64,000 nt of DNA, taken from NCBI RefSeq assembly GCF_000308555.1, contig NZ_BAFY01000199.1, positions 17,084 to 81,083 of the forward strand, written 5' to 3'. Each line of letters begins with the position of its first letter. The first letter of the stretch is position 1. The position numbers were made by a program, and so were the translations under genes. A model generated the notes under the pieces. The model did no database searches and was not told the origin of the DNA. It was given only the letters and a program-made list of their open reading frames with translations. Positions 46,153-54,170 of this stretch are shown one piece after another. Origin of the DNA: Nocardia cyriacigeorgica NBRC 100375 (GTDB lineage: Bacteria > Actinomycetota > Actinomycetes > Mycobacteriales > Mycobacteriaceae).

Positions 46153-46171
46153 TAGGACCGACCAGGTCCTA
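46153..46171. promoter_or_regulatory. Operator-like palindrome TAGGACC-N5-GGTCCTA
   Basis: Perfect 7-bp arms at 46153-46159 and 46165-46171, 22 bp before the WYL regulator ATG and 53 bp from the epoxide hydrolase ATG. Its position in a 94-bp divergent gap fits binding by the regulator. Confidence 0.65.
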
Positions 46172-46193
46172 CTTATCGGGAATCCTGAAACGT

Positions 46194-47153
46194 ATGAACG
46201 ACACTCCGGAACGCCTGCTACGGCTGCTCTCGCTCTTGCAGACCCCACGGGAATGGCCGGGCAGCGAACTGGCCGAACGGCTCGGCGTCACCGGACGCAC
46301 CGTGCGCCGCGATATCGATCGGCTGCGCGCACTCGGGTACCCGGTCGAGGCGACGATGGGCGCCGCCGGTGGTTATCGGCTGGTCGCCGGCGCCGCCATG
46401 CCGCCGCTGCTGGTCGACGACGACGAGGCGGTGGCGCTGGCGGTCGGGCTGCGGGCGGCCGCCGGGTCGGCCATCACCGGGATCGAGGAGGCATCGGTGC
46501 GCGCGCTGGCCAAACTCGAGCAGGTTCTGCCCAGCACGTTGCGGCGCCGGGTCCGGGTGCTCGGGACCGCGGTGGTGACGCCGTCGGAGGCAGGCCCCGG
46601 AGTGGACGCCGAGGTACTCACCGCCCTGGCCGTCGCGGTGACCAATACCGAACGGGTGCGCTTCGACTATCGCGACGGCGCGGGTGCGAGCACCGCCCGG
46701 CACGCCGAGCCCGCGGGCGTGGTCGCCTCCCGGCGGCGCTGGTATCTGGTCGCCTATGACCTCGACCGCGCGGGCTGGCGGATGTTCCGGGTGGACCGGA
46801 TCGAGCGGGCGCGCCCGACCGGCGGCCGCTTCACCCCGCGCCCGCTGCCCGCCGACGACCCCGCGGCCTACGTCGCGGGTCGCCGCACCGACTGGGGCAC
46901 GCCGGTGCTGCACGTCCGCGTCACCATCGAGGCACCGCTGGCCCGGGTCGCGGGCCGCCTCGGTGACGATCCCGGCGACGTCACCGCCATCGACGCCGCC
47001 ACCTGCCGGATGGACTGCGACCGCGACGACTCCCCCGAATGGCTGGCCCAACGCCTGCTCGCCCTCGGCGCGGAGTTCCAGGTGCACGAACCACCCGAAC
47101 TGCGGGACCGGGTCCGGGACCTCGCCGAACGGGCGCTGCGAGCTCTTCGATAG
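46194..47153 (+). CDS. HTH/WYL-domain transcriptional regulator
   Basis: 319 residues. N-terminal DeoR-like winged helix: TPERLLRLLSLLQTPREWPGSELAERLGVTGRTVRRDIDRLRALGYPVEATMGAAGGYRL. The WYL domain follows (about 130-225) with RRRWYLVAYDLDRAGWRMFRVDRIE, and a WCX domain closes the protein. WYL domains sense small or nucleic-acid ligands. ATG at 46194. It probably controls the divergent epoxide hydrolase through the palindrome at 46153-46171. Confidence 0.92.
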   Translation: MNDTPERLLRLLSLLQTPREWPGSELAERLGVTGRTVRRDIDRLRALGYPVEATMGAAGGYRLVAGAAMPPLLVDDDEAVALAVGLRAAAGSAITGIEEASVRALAKLEQVLPSTLRRRVRVLGTAVVTPSEAGPGVDAEVLTALAVAVTNTERVRFDYRDGAGASTARHAEPAGVVASRRRWYLVAYDLDRAGWRMFRVDRIERARPTGGRFTPRPLPADDPAAYVAGRRTDWGTPVLHVRVTIEAPLARVAGRLGDDPGDVTAIDAATCRMDCDRDDSPEWLAQRLLALGAEFQVHEPPELRDRVRDLAERALRALR

Positions 47154-47469
47154 TCGGGCTCTGGAACAGCCCTCGGACCGGCACGGCAGCCTCGACCCCG
47201 GATGGCCTTCCCGATCATCCCCCTACTCACCGCGGCCGTCTCGACCATGGCAGACACCGGCGCGGGCGAGGGTGTGGGAGAAGAGGTTGAAGCCGAGGAA
47301 GGCCGGGCTGGCGTCTCGGCGTTCTCGGCGATACGGACGACGAACGAGGGCACGCGGACTCGGCGACTCACGCAGGGCTGTGATGGATCCCATACTCAGC
47401 CGGGCAAAACTCGCATCAGTACCAGAACGTGAGTCCCCAAGGCGGCAAGAACTCTGCGACGATGCGGTG
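47154..47469. other. 316-bp gap before the alpha/beta hydrolase
   Basis: No supported gene. An open frame of 76 codons at 47202-47432 (+) begins MAFPIIPLLTAAVST but has no ribosome site and its GC3 bias fades after the first half. A minus-strand frame here is no better. The hydrolase promoter presumably lies in the last 100 bp. Confidence 0.45.
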
Positions 47470-48207
47470 ATGGGTTACTTCGACGGCGCGCGCGGCCGGA
47501 TGCACTATCGGCGGTGGCCGGACGAGGGCCGGGCGGCGGTGCTGGTGCTGCTGCCGGGCATCGGTCAGCACAGCGGGCATTACCACCGTTTCGCGCGGGT
47601 GCTGCGCGGCGCGGGTATCGAGATGTGGGCCTTGGACACCGCCGGGCACGGCCTCAGCGAAGGCGATCCCGAGCAGCCGGGCACACTGCGGGAACTGGTG
47701 GCGGACGCGGTACCGATGATCGAGTTGGTCCGGGCGCAAGTCCCCGAGACACCGCTGATCCTGATGGGTCATTCGCTCGGCGCGGTCACCGCGCTCGGCG
47801 CACTGGGCGCGGCCGTCCCACCGGCGGAATCCGCCGATCCGGACGCCGTCCGCGGCACCGACACCGTCGCCGCGGACTATCCGCTGGTCCCCGCACTACC
47901 CGCGGACACGCTCGCCGGGCTGGTGCTGTCCGGGGTGCCGCGCCGCGCGCTCGGCGGCGGCGCGCCGGGAGCCGTGGGAACCCCACTGCCGCCGCGGCTT
48001 CCGGTGCTGGCCGTGCACGGCGCCGACGATCGCCGCGCGCCCGTCGACGCGATGCGGGTATGGACTGAGCGCCACGAGTCGGTAGATTTGCGGGAGTACG
48101 CCGACGCCGGGCACGATCTGCTGCACGAGCCGGTGCACGCGCGGGTCGCCGCCGACATCGCGGAGTGGACGCTGGGAGTCGTCAAGGGGTTGGCACGGCG
48201 CTCGTGA
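47470..48207 (+). CDS. Alpha/beta hydrolase (monoacylglycerol-lipase-like)
   Basis: 245-residue serine hydrolase. Oxyanion strand VLLPGIGQHSGHYHRFARVL, DTAGHGLSEGD, nucleophile Ser102 in MGHSLGAVTAL, Asp in VHGADDRRAP and His in DAGHDLLHEP. GQHSGHY and DTAGHGLSEG are typical of the monoacylglycerol lipase/lysophospholipase group. ATG at 47470 after a GCGGTG context without a strong ribosome site. Possible lipid-ester hydrolase; no signal peptide. Confidence 0.88.
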   Translation: MGYFDGARGRMHYRRWPDEGRAAVLVLLPGIGQHSGHYHRFARVLRGAGIEMWALDTAGHGLSEGDPEQPGTLRELVADAVPMIELVRAQVPETPLILMGHSLGAVTALGALGAAVPPAESADPDAVRGTDTVAADYPLVPALPADTLAGLVLSGVPRRALGGGAPGAVGTPLPPRLPVLAVHGADDRRAPVDAMRVWTERHESVDLREYADAGHDLLHEPVHARVAADIAEWTLGVVKGLARRS

Positions 48208-48249
48208 CCGACAGCTGCGCAGGCAGCCGATGGGAAGAAGGGGGACGAG

Positions 48250-48621
48250 GTGCAGCGCAACGATATCGCCGCACTCGGCACCGCGGTCGACAACGGCGAT
48301 CTGTGGATCGACGGTGTCCTGGTGGCCGAGGGGGCGCACGAACAGTGCGCCCTGCGCTACGAACAGCTCGCCGATCAGGTCGACATCCAGATCCAGCAAC
48401 TCGCCGCGGCCACCACGCTGCCGGGTTTCGGCGGCTTCGCCTCCGGTGACGCGCTGCGTCGCGGTTTCGAGGGCAAGGCCACCGATGCCATCGCCCGGCT
48501 GCGTGAATACGCGGCCGCCGCGCGGAGCCTGGCGCACACCTTCCGCGCCGCCGCCACGGCCTACCGCGACACCGATGACGCCGTCGCCGCCGCCACCAGG
48601 AAGGTGGCCGCCGATGCGTGA
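48250..48621 (+). CDS. ESX-associated helical protein (WXG100/EspC-like)
   Basis: 123-residue protein predicted almost fully helical, starting with GTG at 48250 after GGGGACGAG. The C-terminal half AIARLREYAAAARSLAHTFRAAATAYRDTDDAVAAATRKVAADA has the heptad pattern of type VII secretion substrates. YRDTDD resembles the Yxxx[D/E] export signal of such proteins (Y-R-D-T-D). The ATG of the next gene overlaps the stop (ATGCGTGA). It is the first gene of a three-gene unit ending with EspG. Confidence 0.72.
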   Translation: MQRNDIAALGTAVDNGDLWIDGVLVAEGAHEQCALRYEQLADQVDIQIQQLAAATTLPGFGGFASGDALRRGFEGKATDAIARLREYAAAARSLAHTFRAAATAYRDTDDAVAAATRKVAADA

Positions 48622-49927
48622 GATGCCGCGCGCCGCCGAACGCGGTGCCCACCAGCGCGTCGACCCCGACTACGCCTCGACCGTCGAGATCTTCGACAAC
48701 CTCACCCACGGCCAGATCCATGCCGCAGTGCAGCAGCTGGCCCCGGCCACGCTGCTGGCAGGCCAGCAGACCTGGCAGAACACCGCCGCCGCCCTGACCG
48801 ACGCGGTCGACCAGGCGCACACCGAGATCCGCTCCGCCATCGCCGACGGCTGGCGCGGCGGTGCGGCCCAGCAGGCCGCCGCGGCGGTGCGCGATTTCGA
48901 GCAGTTGGGCAGGCAGCTCGCCGATGTGATGACGGTGGTCGGGCAGCGGCTCGGGCAGGCAGGCGATGCGGCCGAGGCGCTGCGCGGCGCGGTGCCCGGG
49001 CCTTCGGAGGCCGAACCGGATCTGGCGGCGGCGCTGCTGGATCCGGCGCGCGCGAGCGATAACGTCACCGCGGCCAAGTCCGCCGAGAACTCCCGCCAGG
49101 ATGTGGTCCGGGTGATGGAGAGCATCTACACCAGCGCGTTCATCCCGACGGGTGCCGGCATTCCCGCGTTCCCGGACGCGGTGGCCGGCGCGTCGGCCGA
49201 TCCTGCCCCGGAAGCCGCGCGGCCGGGCCCGGTGCCGATCGTGGTGCCGGAAAGCGGCGAAGGCAGGCCGGTGACGCCACCGTCCGCGGCCGGCGCCGTC
49301 GTCATCGGTGGCCCGGCACCGGAGGACGACCGGCAGCCCGTCGCGCCGGCGGCGGAAGCGATCGAGCCGGATCCTCCCGCCCCGCTGACGATCCCCGCGG
49401 CCGCGCCGGTTCTCGCAGGTCCGGAGGCAGCACCGCAGACGCCGGCCACCACCCCGGCCGCCGCCACCACCGCGCCCGCCGCTGTCGCTCCGGCGGCATC
49501 GGTCGACCGCCCGGCGGCAATGCCCGCCGCGGCACCGGCGCCCGCCGTCCCGGCCCCCGCGTCCGTCGCCGGCCTCGGCTCGATTCCCGCGAACACCGGC
49601 GCCGACGATCAGCGCAAACGTGAAGAGAAGCGGCAGGATTCGCCCGGCGCGAGCAGCGAGGCGATCACCGGCATGAGCGCCGGCGCCATGGGTGGGCTGA
49701 TGGGCGGCGCGCTGGCCGCCGCCGACACCACCCGCTCGGGTTCCGCCACCGTCGCGTCGAAGCAGGCGCCGGCCAGAACCGACGAATTCGACGACGAGGA
49801 CGACGACCTGCACTACGTCGACGACGAACTGACCTTCCTCGAGCCGGGTGGTGAGGGCGGCGAGCTGATCGGCTCGCTCGACCCGACCACGCCGCCGGTC
49901 CTCGGTGAGTGGACCGAGCACGAGTGA
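48614..49927 (+). CDS. PPE/WXG100-like ESX substrate with long Ala/Pro tail
   Basis: 437 residues. The N-terminal about 180 residues are helical with WRG in ADGWRGGAAQQAAAAV, a WXG-type turn, and LTDAVDQAHTEIRSAI before it. This is the helix-turn-helix hairpin of WXG100/PPE proteins. The middle (about 185-330) is Pro/Ala low complexity, then a Gly-rich GMSAGAMGGLMGGALAAA and an acidic end (DEFDDEDDDLHYVDDE). It probably pairs with the upstream helical protein and is recognised by the downstream EspG. ATG at 48614. Confidence 0.75.
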   Translation: MREMPRAAERGAHQRVDPDYASTVEIFDNLTHGQIHAAVQQLAPATLLAGQQTWQNTAAALTDAVDQAHTEIRSAIADGWRGGAAQQAAAAVRDFEQLGRQLADVMTVVGQRLGQAGDAAEALRGAVPGPSEAEPDLAAALLDPARASDNVTAAKSAENSRQDVVRVMESIYTSAFIPTGAGIPAFPDAVAGASADPAPEAARPGPVPIVVPESGEGRPVTPPSAAGAVVIGGPAPEDDRQPVAPAAEAIEPDPPAPLTIPAAAPVLAGPEAAPQTPATTPAAATTAPAAVAPAASVDRPAAMPAAAPAPAVPAPASVAGLGSIPANTGADDQRKREEKRQDSPGASSEAITGMSAGAMGGLMGGALAAADTTRSGSATVASKQAPARTDEFDDEDDDLHYVDDELTFLEPGGEGGELIGSLDPTTPPVLGEWTEHE

Positions 49928-50679
49928 ACTGGAGCATGACCCCGGACCAGTTCGCCATGGCCTGGTCCCGGACCGACGGCGACCGTATCCCGTACCCGCT
50001 GGCCGTGCGCCTGTCGGCGCGCGACACCGCCGAACGCGCCGCGCAACTGCCGGCGCTGACCGACTGGTGTGACCGCACCCTCGACGCCGACCTGGAGGCC
50101 GCCCTGCGCGTGCTGGCCAGGCCGGACGTGTGCGTCGAGGTGTTCGGTGAACGCAGCGGCGAAGACGGCGCACCCACGCCGGTCCGAGTGCTCGGCGCGG
50201 CCAGCGGCAATGTCGCGGTGGTCGCCGCGCAGCGCCCCGGCAGCGCACCGGACCGCGGTGCCGAGCTGACGGTGATGGCAGGCGGTGCCAAATCGCTACC
50301 CGGGCGGGTGGTGTCGATGCTGCCCGGTTTCCCCGCGGGCACCGGTCCACGGCTCAACGCGCCGCTGTCGCGGGTTGTCGAGGACAGCCGCAATCTCGTG
50401 ACGATGCCCGTCGCCGGCCCCACCGAACCGGCCAAGATCCGGACCCTGCTGCGGCAGCCCCGTGACGGCATCGGCCAGATCGTGGTGTCGGTGCGCCGTG
50501 ACGAGGAACTGGATCCGTTCGGCGTGCTGTGCTGGGTGGATCTCACCGACGACGGCCGCTACCTGGTGCGCACCGGCAACAGCGTCGACATCGTCGCGGT
50601 GGACGCCGAGCAGTTCACCGGGCATCTGCGCCCGATGGTCACCGCCGCGCAACGGCGCACCCTCGCCGACCAGTGGTGA
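49924..50679 (+). CDS. espG: ESX secretion-associated chaperone EspG
   Basis: 251-residue EspG-family protein (PF14011-like): NWSMTPDQFAMAWSRTDGDRIPYPLAVR at the N-terminus, RVLARPDVCVEVFGERSGEDGAPTPVRVLGA, NVAVVAAQRPG, the central VRRDEELDPFGVLCWVDLTDDGRYLVRTGNSVDIVAVDAEQF. EspG binds PPE-type substrates and keeps them soluble for type VII export. The GTG start overlaps the preceding stop (GTGA). No EccB/C/D/E, MycP or EsxAB gene is in the window, so it must serve an ESX machine encoded elsewhere. Confidence 0.88.
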   Translation: MNWSMTPDQFAMAWSRTDGDRIPYPLAVRLSARDTAERAAQLPALTDWCDRTLDADLEAALRVLARPDVCVEVFGERSGEDGAPTPVRVLGAASGNVAVVAAQRPGSAPDRGAELTVMAGGAKSLPGRVVSMLPGFPAGTGPRLNAPLSRVVEDSRNLVTMPVAGPTEPAKIRTLLRQPRDGIGQIVVSVRRDEELDPFGVLCWVDLTDDGRYLVRTGNSVDIVAVDAEQFTGHLRPMVTAAQRRTLADQW

Positions 50680-50689
50680 GGATCTCGGT

Positions 50690-51322
50690 CTAGACGTCGG
50701 CGCGCAGCAACTCGGTCACCTCGTGGTCGGCGAGCTGATGGAAATCGCGGTAGGCATTGCCGACACCGCCGAGGCTGGGCGGAACGAGCGGGCAGACCAC
50801 GTCGTCGGCTTCGAGCGCGACCCGGTCCATGGCTTCGGCCGAGGCCACCGGCACCCCGACCACGATCTGCTCCGGCATCCGCAGCCGCGCGACCCGGCAG
50901 GCCACCAGCATGCTGGCGCCGGTGGCCATGCCGTCGTCGACGAGGACGACGGTGCGGCCGCCCAGCGGGATCGATTCGCGGTCGCCGCCCCAGACGGCCC
51001 GGCGGCGTTCGAGCTCGGCGCGTTCGACGGCTTCGATCTCGTCGACCCGTTCGCGGGTCAGCCCGGTGTGCGCCAGCACGTCGGTATTGATCACCCTGGC
51101 GCCGTCCTCGCCGATCGCGCCGACCGCGAGTTCGGGCTGCCACGGCACGCCGAGCTTGCGCACCAGCAGGATGTCGAGATCGCCGCCGATCACTTCGCGC
51201 ACCGCGGCCGCCACCGGCACGCCTCCGCGGGGCAGACCGAGCACCAGCGGATTCGTCGCGTGCAGGTAGGACAATCTCTTACCCAGCGCGCGACCGGCGG
51301 CGCCACGATCGCTGTACACCAT
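50690..51322 (-). CDS. Phosphoribosyltransferase-fold protein
   Basis: 210-residue type I PRTase. PRPP-binding loop VVLVDDGMATGASM; N-terminal LVLGLPRGGVPVAAAVREVIGGDLDILLVRKLG is typical of the stand-alone actinobacterial PRTases, often found with dienelactone-hydrolase domains. ATG at 51322. The substrate base is unknown. Convergent with espG, 10 bp away. Confidence 0.87.
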   Translation of the reverse strand: MVYSDRGAAGRALGKRLSYLHATNPLVLGLPRGGVPVAAAVREVIGGDLDILLVRKLGVPWQPELAVGAIGEDGARVINTDVLAHTGLTRERVDEIEAVERAELERRRAVWGGDRESIPLGGRTVVLVDDGMATGASMLVACRVARLRMPEQIVVGVPVASAEAMDRVALEADDVVCPLVPPSLGGVGNAYRDFHQLADHEVTELLRADV

Positions 51323-51333
51323 TACTTCGAACG

Positions 51334-52188
51334 CTACTCCGCCACGCGCTCGACGACCTCGAATCGCCGCAGGTCCAGACTCGGGTTGGCCAGCCGCACC
51401 TCGCGCACCCGTGCGAGGTCGGCGGTCGCGACGAGTACGCCCGGTTCCTCGCCGAGGGCGGCGAGGACGACGCCGGCCGGGTCGACGATCATCGACGACC
51501 CCGCGCCCCGGTGCGCACTCTGATCGGCGGCGGCCACGTAGACGGTGTTCTCGATGGCGCGGGCGCGCAGCAGCGTCGTCCACTGCTCGACCTTGCCCGG
51601 CCCGGGGATCCACTGCGCGGGCAACAGCAGTACCTGCGCGCCGGCCGCGGCCACCCGGCGGCAGCCCTCGGGGAAGCGCAGATCGAAACAGGTCTGCAAT
51701 CCGAAGGTGAGCTCGCCCACGGCGAATATCGCCGGATCGGCCACCTGCCCCGGCCGCACTACCTCGGATTCGCGATGGCCGAAGGCGTCGTAGAGGTGCA
51801 CCTTCCGGTAGTTCGTGAGCAGGGTGCCGTCCGGTCCGAGTGCCACCAGCGTGTTGTGAATGCGGTTCTCGCCTGGTGCGGTGGTCTCGACCACACCGGC
51901 CACCAGATGCACCCGGTAATCGGCCGCGATCGCGGCGAGCCCGGTGACGAACGGCCCGGTCAGCGGCTCGGCGACGGCAACGACCCGGTGATCGAGCTTG
52001 CTCACGGCGAACATCGAGTACTCCGGAGCGACCACCACCTGCGCCCCGGCCTCGGCGGCCTCGCGCACCCGCTCGCGCAGCTGACGCAGATTCTGCGAAG
52101 GCTCGGTAGAGGGCGCGAACTGGACCACCGCGACCTCCACGCGCCCGGACCCGGTCGCCGCCGTCGCGGCCGTGTTCTGCGGTTGCAT
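51334..52188 (-). CDS. Carbon-nitrogen hydrolase (nitrilase superfamily amidase)
   Basis: 284 residues with the Glu-Lys-Cys triad in VVAPEYSMFAV, LLTNYRKVHLYD and LQTCFDLRFPEG. It hydrolyses amide or carbamoyl C-N bonds; the pattern is close to omega-amidase/deaminated-glutathione amidase proteins. ATG at 52188. The PRTase follows at 11 bp, so the two form an operon. Divergent from the DEAD-box gene across 62 bp. Confidence 0.9.
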   Translation of the reverse strand: MQPQNTAATAATGSGRVEVAVVQFAPSTEPSQNLRQLRERVREAAEAGAQVVVAPEYSMFAVSKLDHRVVAVAEPLTGPFVTGLAAIAADYRVHLVAGVVETTAPGENRIHNTLVALGPDGTLLTNYRKVHLYDAFGHRESEVVRPGQVADPAIFAVGELTFGLQTCFDLRFPEGCRRVAAAGAQVLLLPAQWIPGPGKVEQWTTLLRARAIENTVYVAAADQSAHRGAGSSMIVDPAGVVLAALGEEPGVLVATADLARVREVRLANPSLDLRRFEVVERVAE

Positions 52189-52250
52189 AGGTCTCACCGT
52201 ATTGGCCCGGTGGCCGGGACAGCCACCAGGAGGCAGTAAACTGCTGCTCA

Positions 52251-54053
52251 ATGAGCACAAATCAGGTCGACAGCGTTTCCAGCGACGACGAATCCGCCGC
52301 CGCGGGCGGCGATACCAGCCCTGTCGACCCCACTTTCGCCGATCTCGGCATCGATGACCGCATTCTGCGGGCCATCGCCGATGTCGGCTACGAATCGCCG
52401 TCGCCGATCCAGGCGGCGACGATCCCGCCGCTGCTCTCCGGCGCCGACGTCGTCGGTCTGGCGCAGACCGGTACCGGCAAGACCGCCGCCTTCGCCATCC
52501 CGATCCTGATGGGGCTCGAGGCCGCCGGTAAGGCGCCACGCGCGCTGGTGCTCGCGCCGACCCGCGAGCTGGCCATCCAGGTCGCCGAGGCCTTCGGCCG
52601 CTACGCCACGCATATCCCCGGCCTGCATGTGCTGCCGATCTACGGCGGTCAGAGCTACGGCGTGCAGCTGTCGGGCCTGCGGCGCGGCGCGCATGTCGTG
52701 GTCGGCACGCCCGGGCGCGTGATCGATCATCTGGAGAAGGGCACGCTCGACCTGTCGCAGCTGCAATATCTGGTGCTCGACGAGGCCGACGAGATGCTGA
52801 AGATGGGCTTCCAGGAGGACGTCGAGCGCATCCTCGCCGACACGCCCGCCGATAAGCAGGTCGCGCTGTTCTCGGCCACCATGCCCGCGGCGATCCGCAA
52901 GATCTCCAAGCAGTACCTGAACGATCCGGTCGAGATCACCGTCAAGGCCAAGACCTCCACCAACGTCAACATCACCCAGCGCTGGGTGCAGGTGTCGCAT
53001 CAGCGCAAGCTCGACGCGCTGACCCGCATCCTCGAGGTCGAGTCGTTCGAGGCGATGATCATCTTCGTGCGCACCAAACAGGCCACCGAGGAGCTGGCCG
53101 AGAAGCTGCGGGCCCGCGGTTTCTCCGCCGCCGCCATCAACGGCGACATCGCCCAGGCCCAGCGTGAGCGCACCATCGGCCAGCTCAAGGCCGGCACGCT
53201 CGACATCCTGGTCGCCACCGACGTCGCCGCCCGCGGCCTCGACGTGGAACGCATCTCGCATGTGGTCAACTACGACATCCCGCACGACACCGAGTCCTAT
53301 GTGCACCGCATCGGCCGCACCGGCCGCGCGGGCCGCTCCGGTGAGGCGCTGCTGTTCGTGGCCCCGCGCGAGCGGCATCTGCTCAAGGCCATCGAGCGCG
53401 CCACCCGGCATCCGCTCACCGAGATGCAGCTGCCGAGCGTCGACGACGTCAACGCCCAGCGTGTCTCGAAGTTCGGCGACGCCATCACGGAGAACCTCAA
53501 CTCCGCCAACCTCGCGCTGTTCCGCAAGCTGATCGAGGAGTACGAGCGCGAGCACAACATCCCGCTGGTCGATATCGCGGCGGCGCTGGCCGTCGGCTCC
53601 TACGACGGCGACAACTTCTTCATGGAGCCGGAACCGGAACCGGTCGAACGCCCGCAGCGTGAGCGCGCCCCGCGCCGCTTCGAGGAGGAGCGGGCCGGCG
53701 GCGGCGCGTCCCGGCACCGGGCCACCGGCGCGGAGCTGGCCACCTACCGGATCAGCGTCGGCAAACGGCACCGGGTGGTCCCGGGCGCGATCGTCGGCGC
53801 GATCGCCAACGAGGGTGGACTGCGACGCAGCGATTTCGGCCATATCAGCATCCGCCCCGACCACAGCCTGGTGGAGCTGCCGGCGAATCTGCCGCAGGAG
53901 ACGCTGGAAGCGTTGCGGCGCACCAGGATCAGCGGTCAGCTCATCCAGTTGCAGCTCGATCAGGGCCCGCCCGGACAGCGTTCGTTCAGCCGCGGACCGC
54001 GCCGCGACCGCGACGCGGGCAAGCGTTACGAGCGGCGCAAGCCCCGGTCCTGA
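52251..54053 (+). CDS. DEAD-box RNA helicase (DeaD/CsdA type)
   Basis: 600 residues with all helicase motifs: Q motif YESPSPIQAATIP, motif I AQTGTGKT, PTRELA, GTPGRVID, DEAD, SAT, IIFVRTK, ATDVAARGLDVERI and HRIGRTGRAGR. After residue 440 an acidic linker leads to a DbpA-like RNA-binding domain (TYRISVGKRHRVVPGAIVGAIANEGGLRRSDFGHISI) and a basic tail (RGPRRDRDAGKRYERRKPRS). It remodels RNA in ribosome assembly and mRNA decay, often cold-induced. ATG at 52251. An AGGAGG lies at 52228-52233 but 17 bp away, too far for optimal initiation. Confidence 0.95.
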   Translation: MSTNQVDSVSSDDESAAAGGDTSPVDPTFADLGIDDRILRAIADVGYESPSPIQAATIPPLLSGADVVGLAQTGTGKTAAFAIPILMGLEAAGKAPRALVLAPTRELAIQVAEAFGRYATHIPGLHVLPIYGGQSYGVQLSGLRRGAHVVVGTPGRVIDHLEKGTLDLSQLQYLVLDEADEMLKMGFQEDVERILADTPADKQVALFSATMPAAIRKISKQYLNDPVEITVKAKTSTNVNITQRWVQVSHQRKLDALTRILEVESFEAMIIFVRTKQATEELAEKLRARGFSAAAINGDIAQAQRERTIGQLKAGTLDILVATDVAARGLDVERISHVVNYDIPHDTESYVHRIGRTGRAGRSGEALLFVAPRERHLLKAIERATRHPLTEMQLPSVDDVNAQRVSKFGDAITENLNSANLALFRKLIEEYEREHNIPLVDIAAALAVGSYDGDNFFMEPEPEPVERPQRERAPRRFEEERAGGGASRHRATGAELATYRISVGKRHRVVPGAIVGAIANEGGLRRSDFGHISIRPDHSLVELPANLPQETLEALRRTRISGQLIQLQLDQGPPGQRSFSRGPRRDRDAGKRYERRKPRS

Positions 54054-54170
54054 CGCCACGCCGGGGCCGGGCAGGCTTCGGCGCGACCGGACCCGCTGGC
54101 TAAGGTGTTGCCGTCCGGTGCGCAAGGAAGCGCTGACCGGTGCCGGAGTCCGGGCACAGGAGGGCCGCGT

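Noticed and set aside
48182..50350. Minus-strand frame of about 720 codons opposite the ESX trio
   Set aside because: Antisense of the Pro/Ala-rich substrate; His/Arg/Gly-rich low complexity only.
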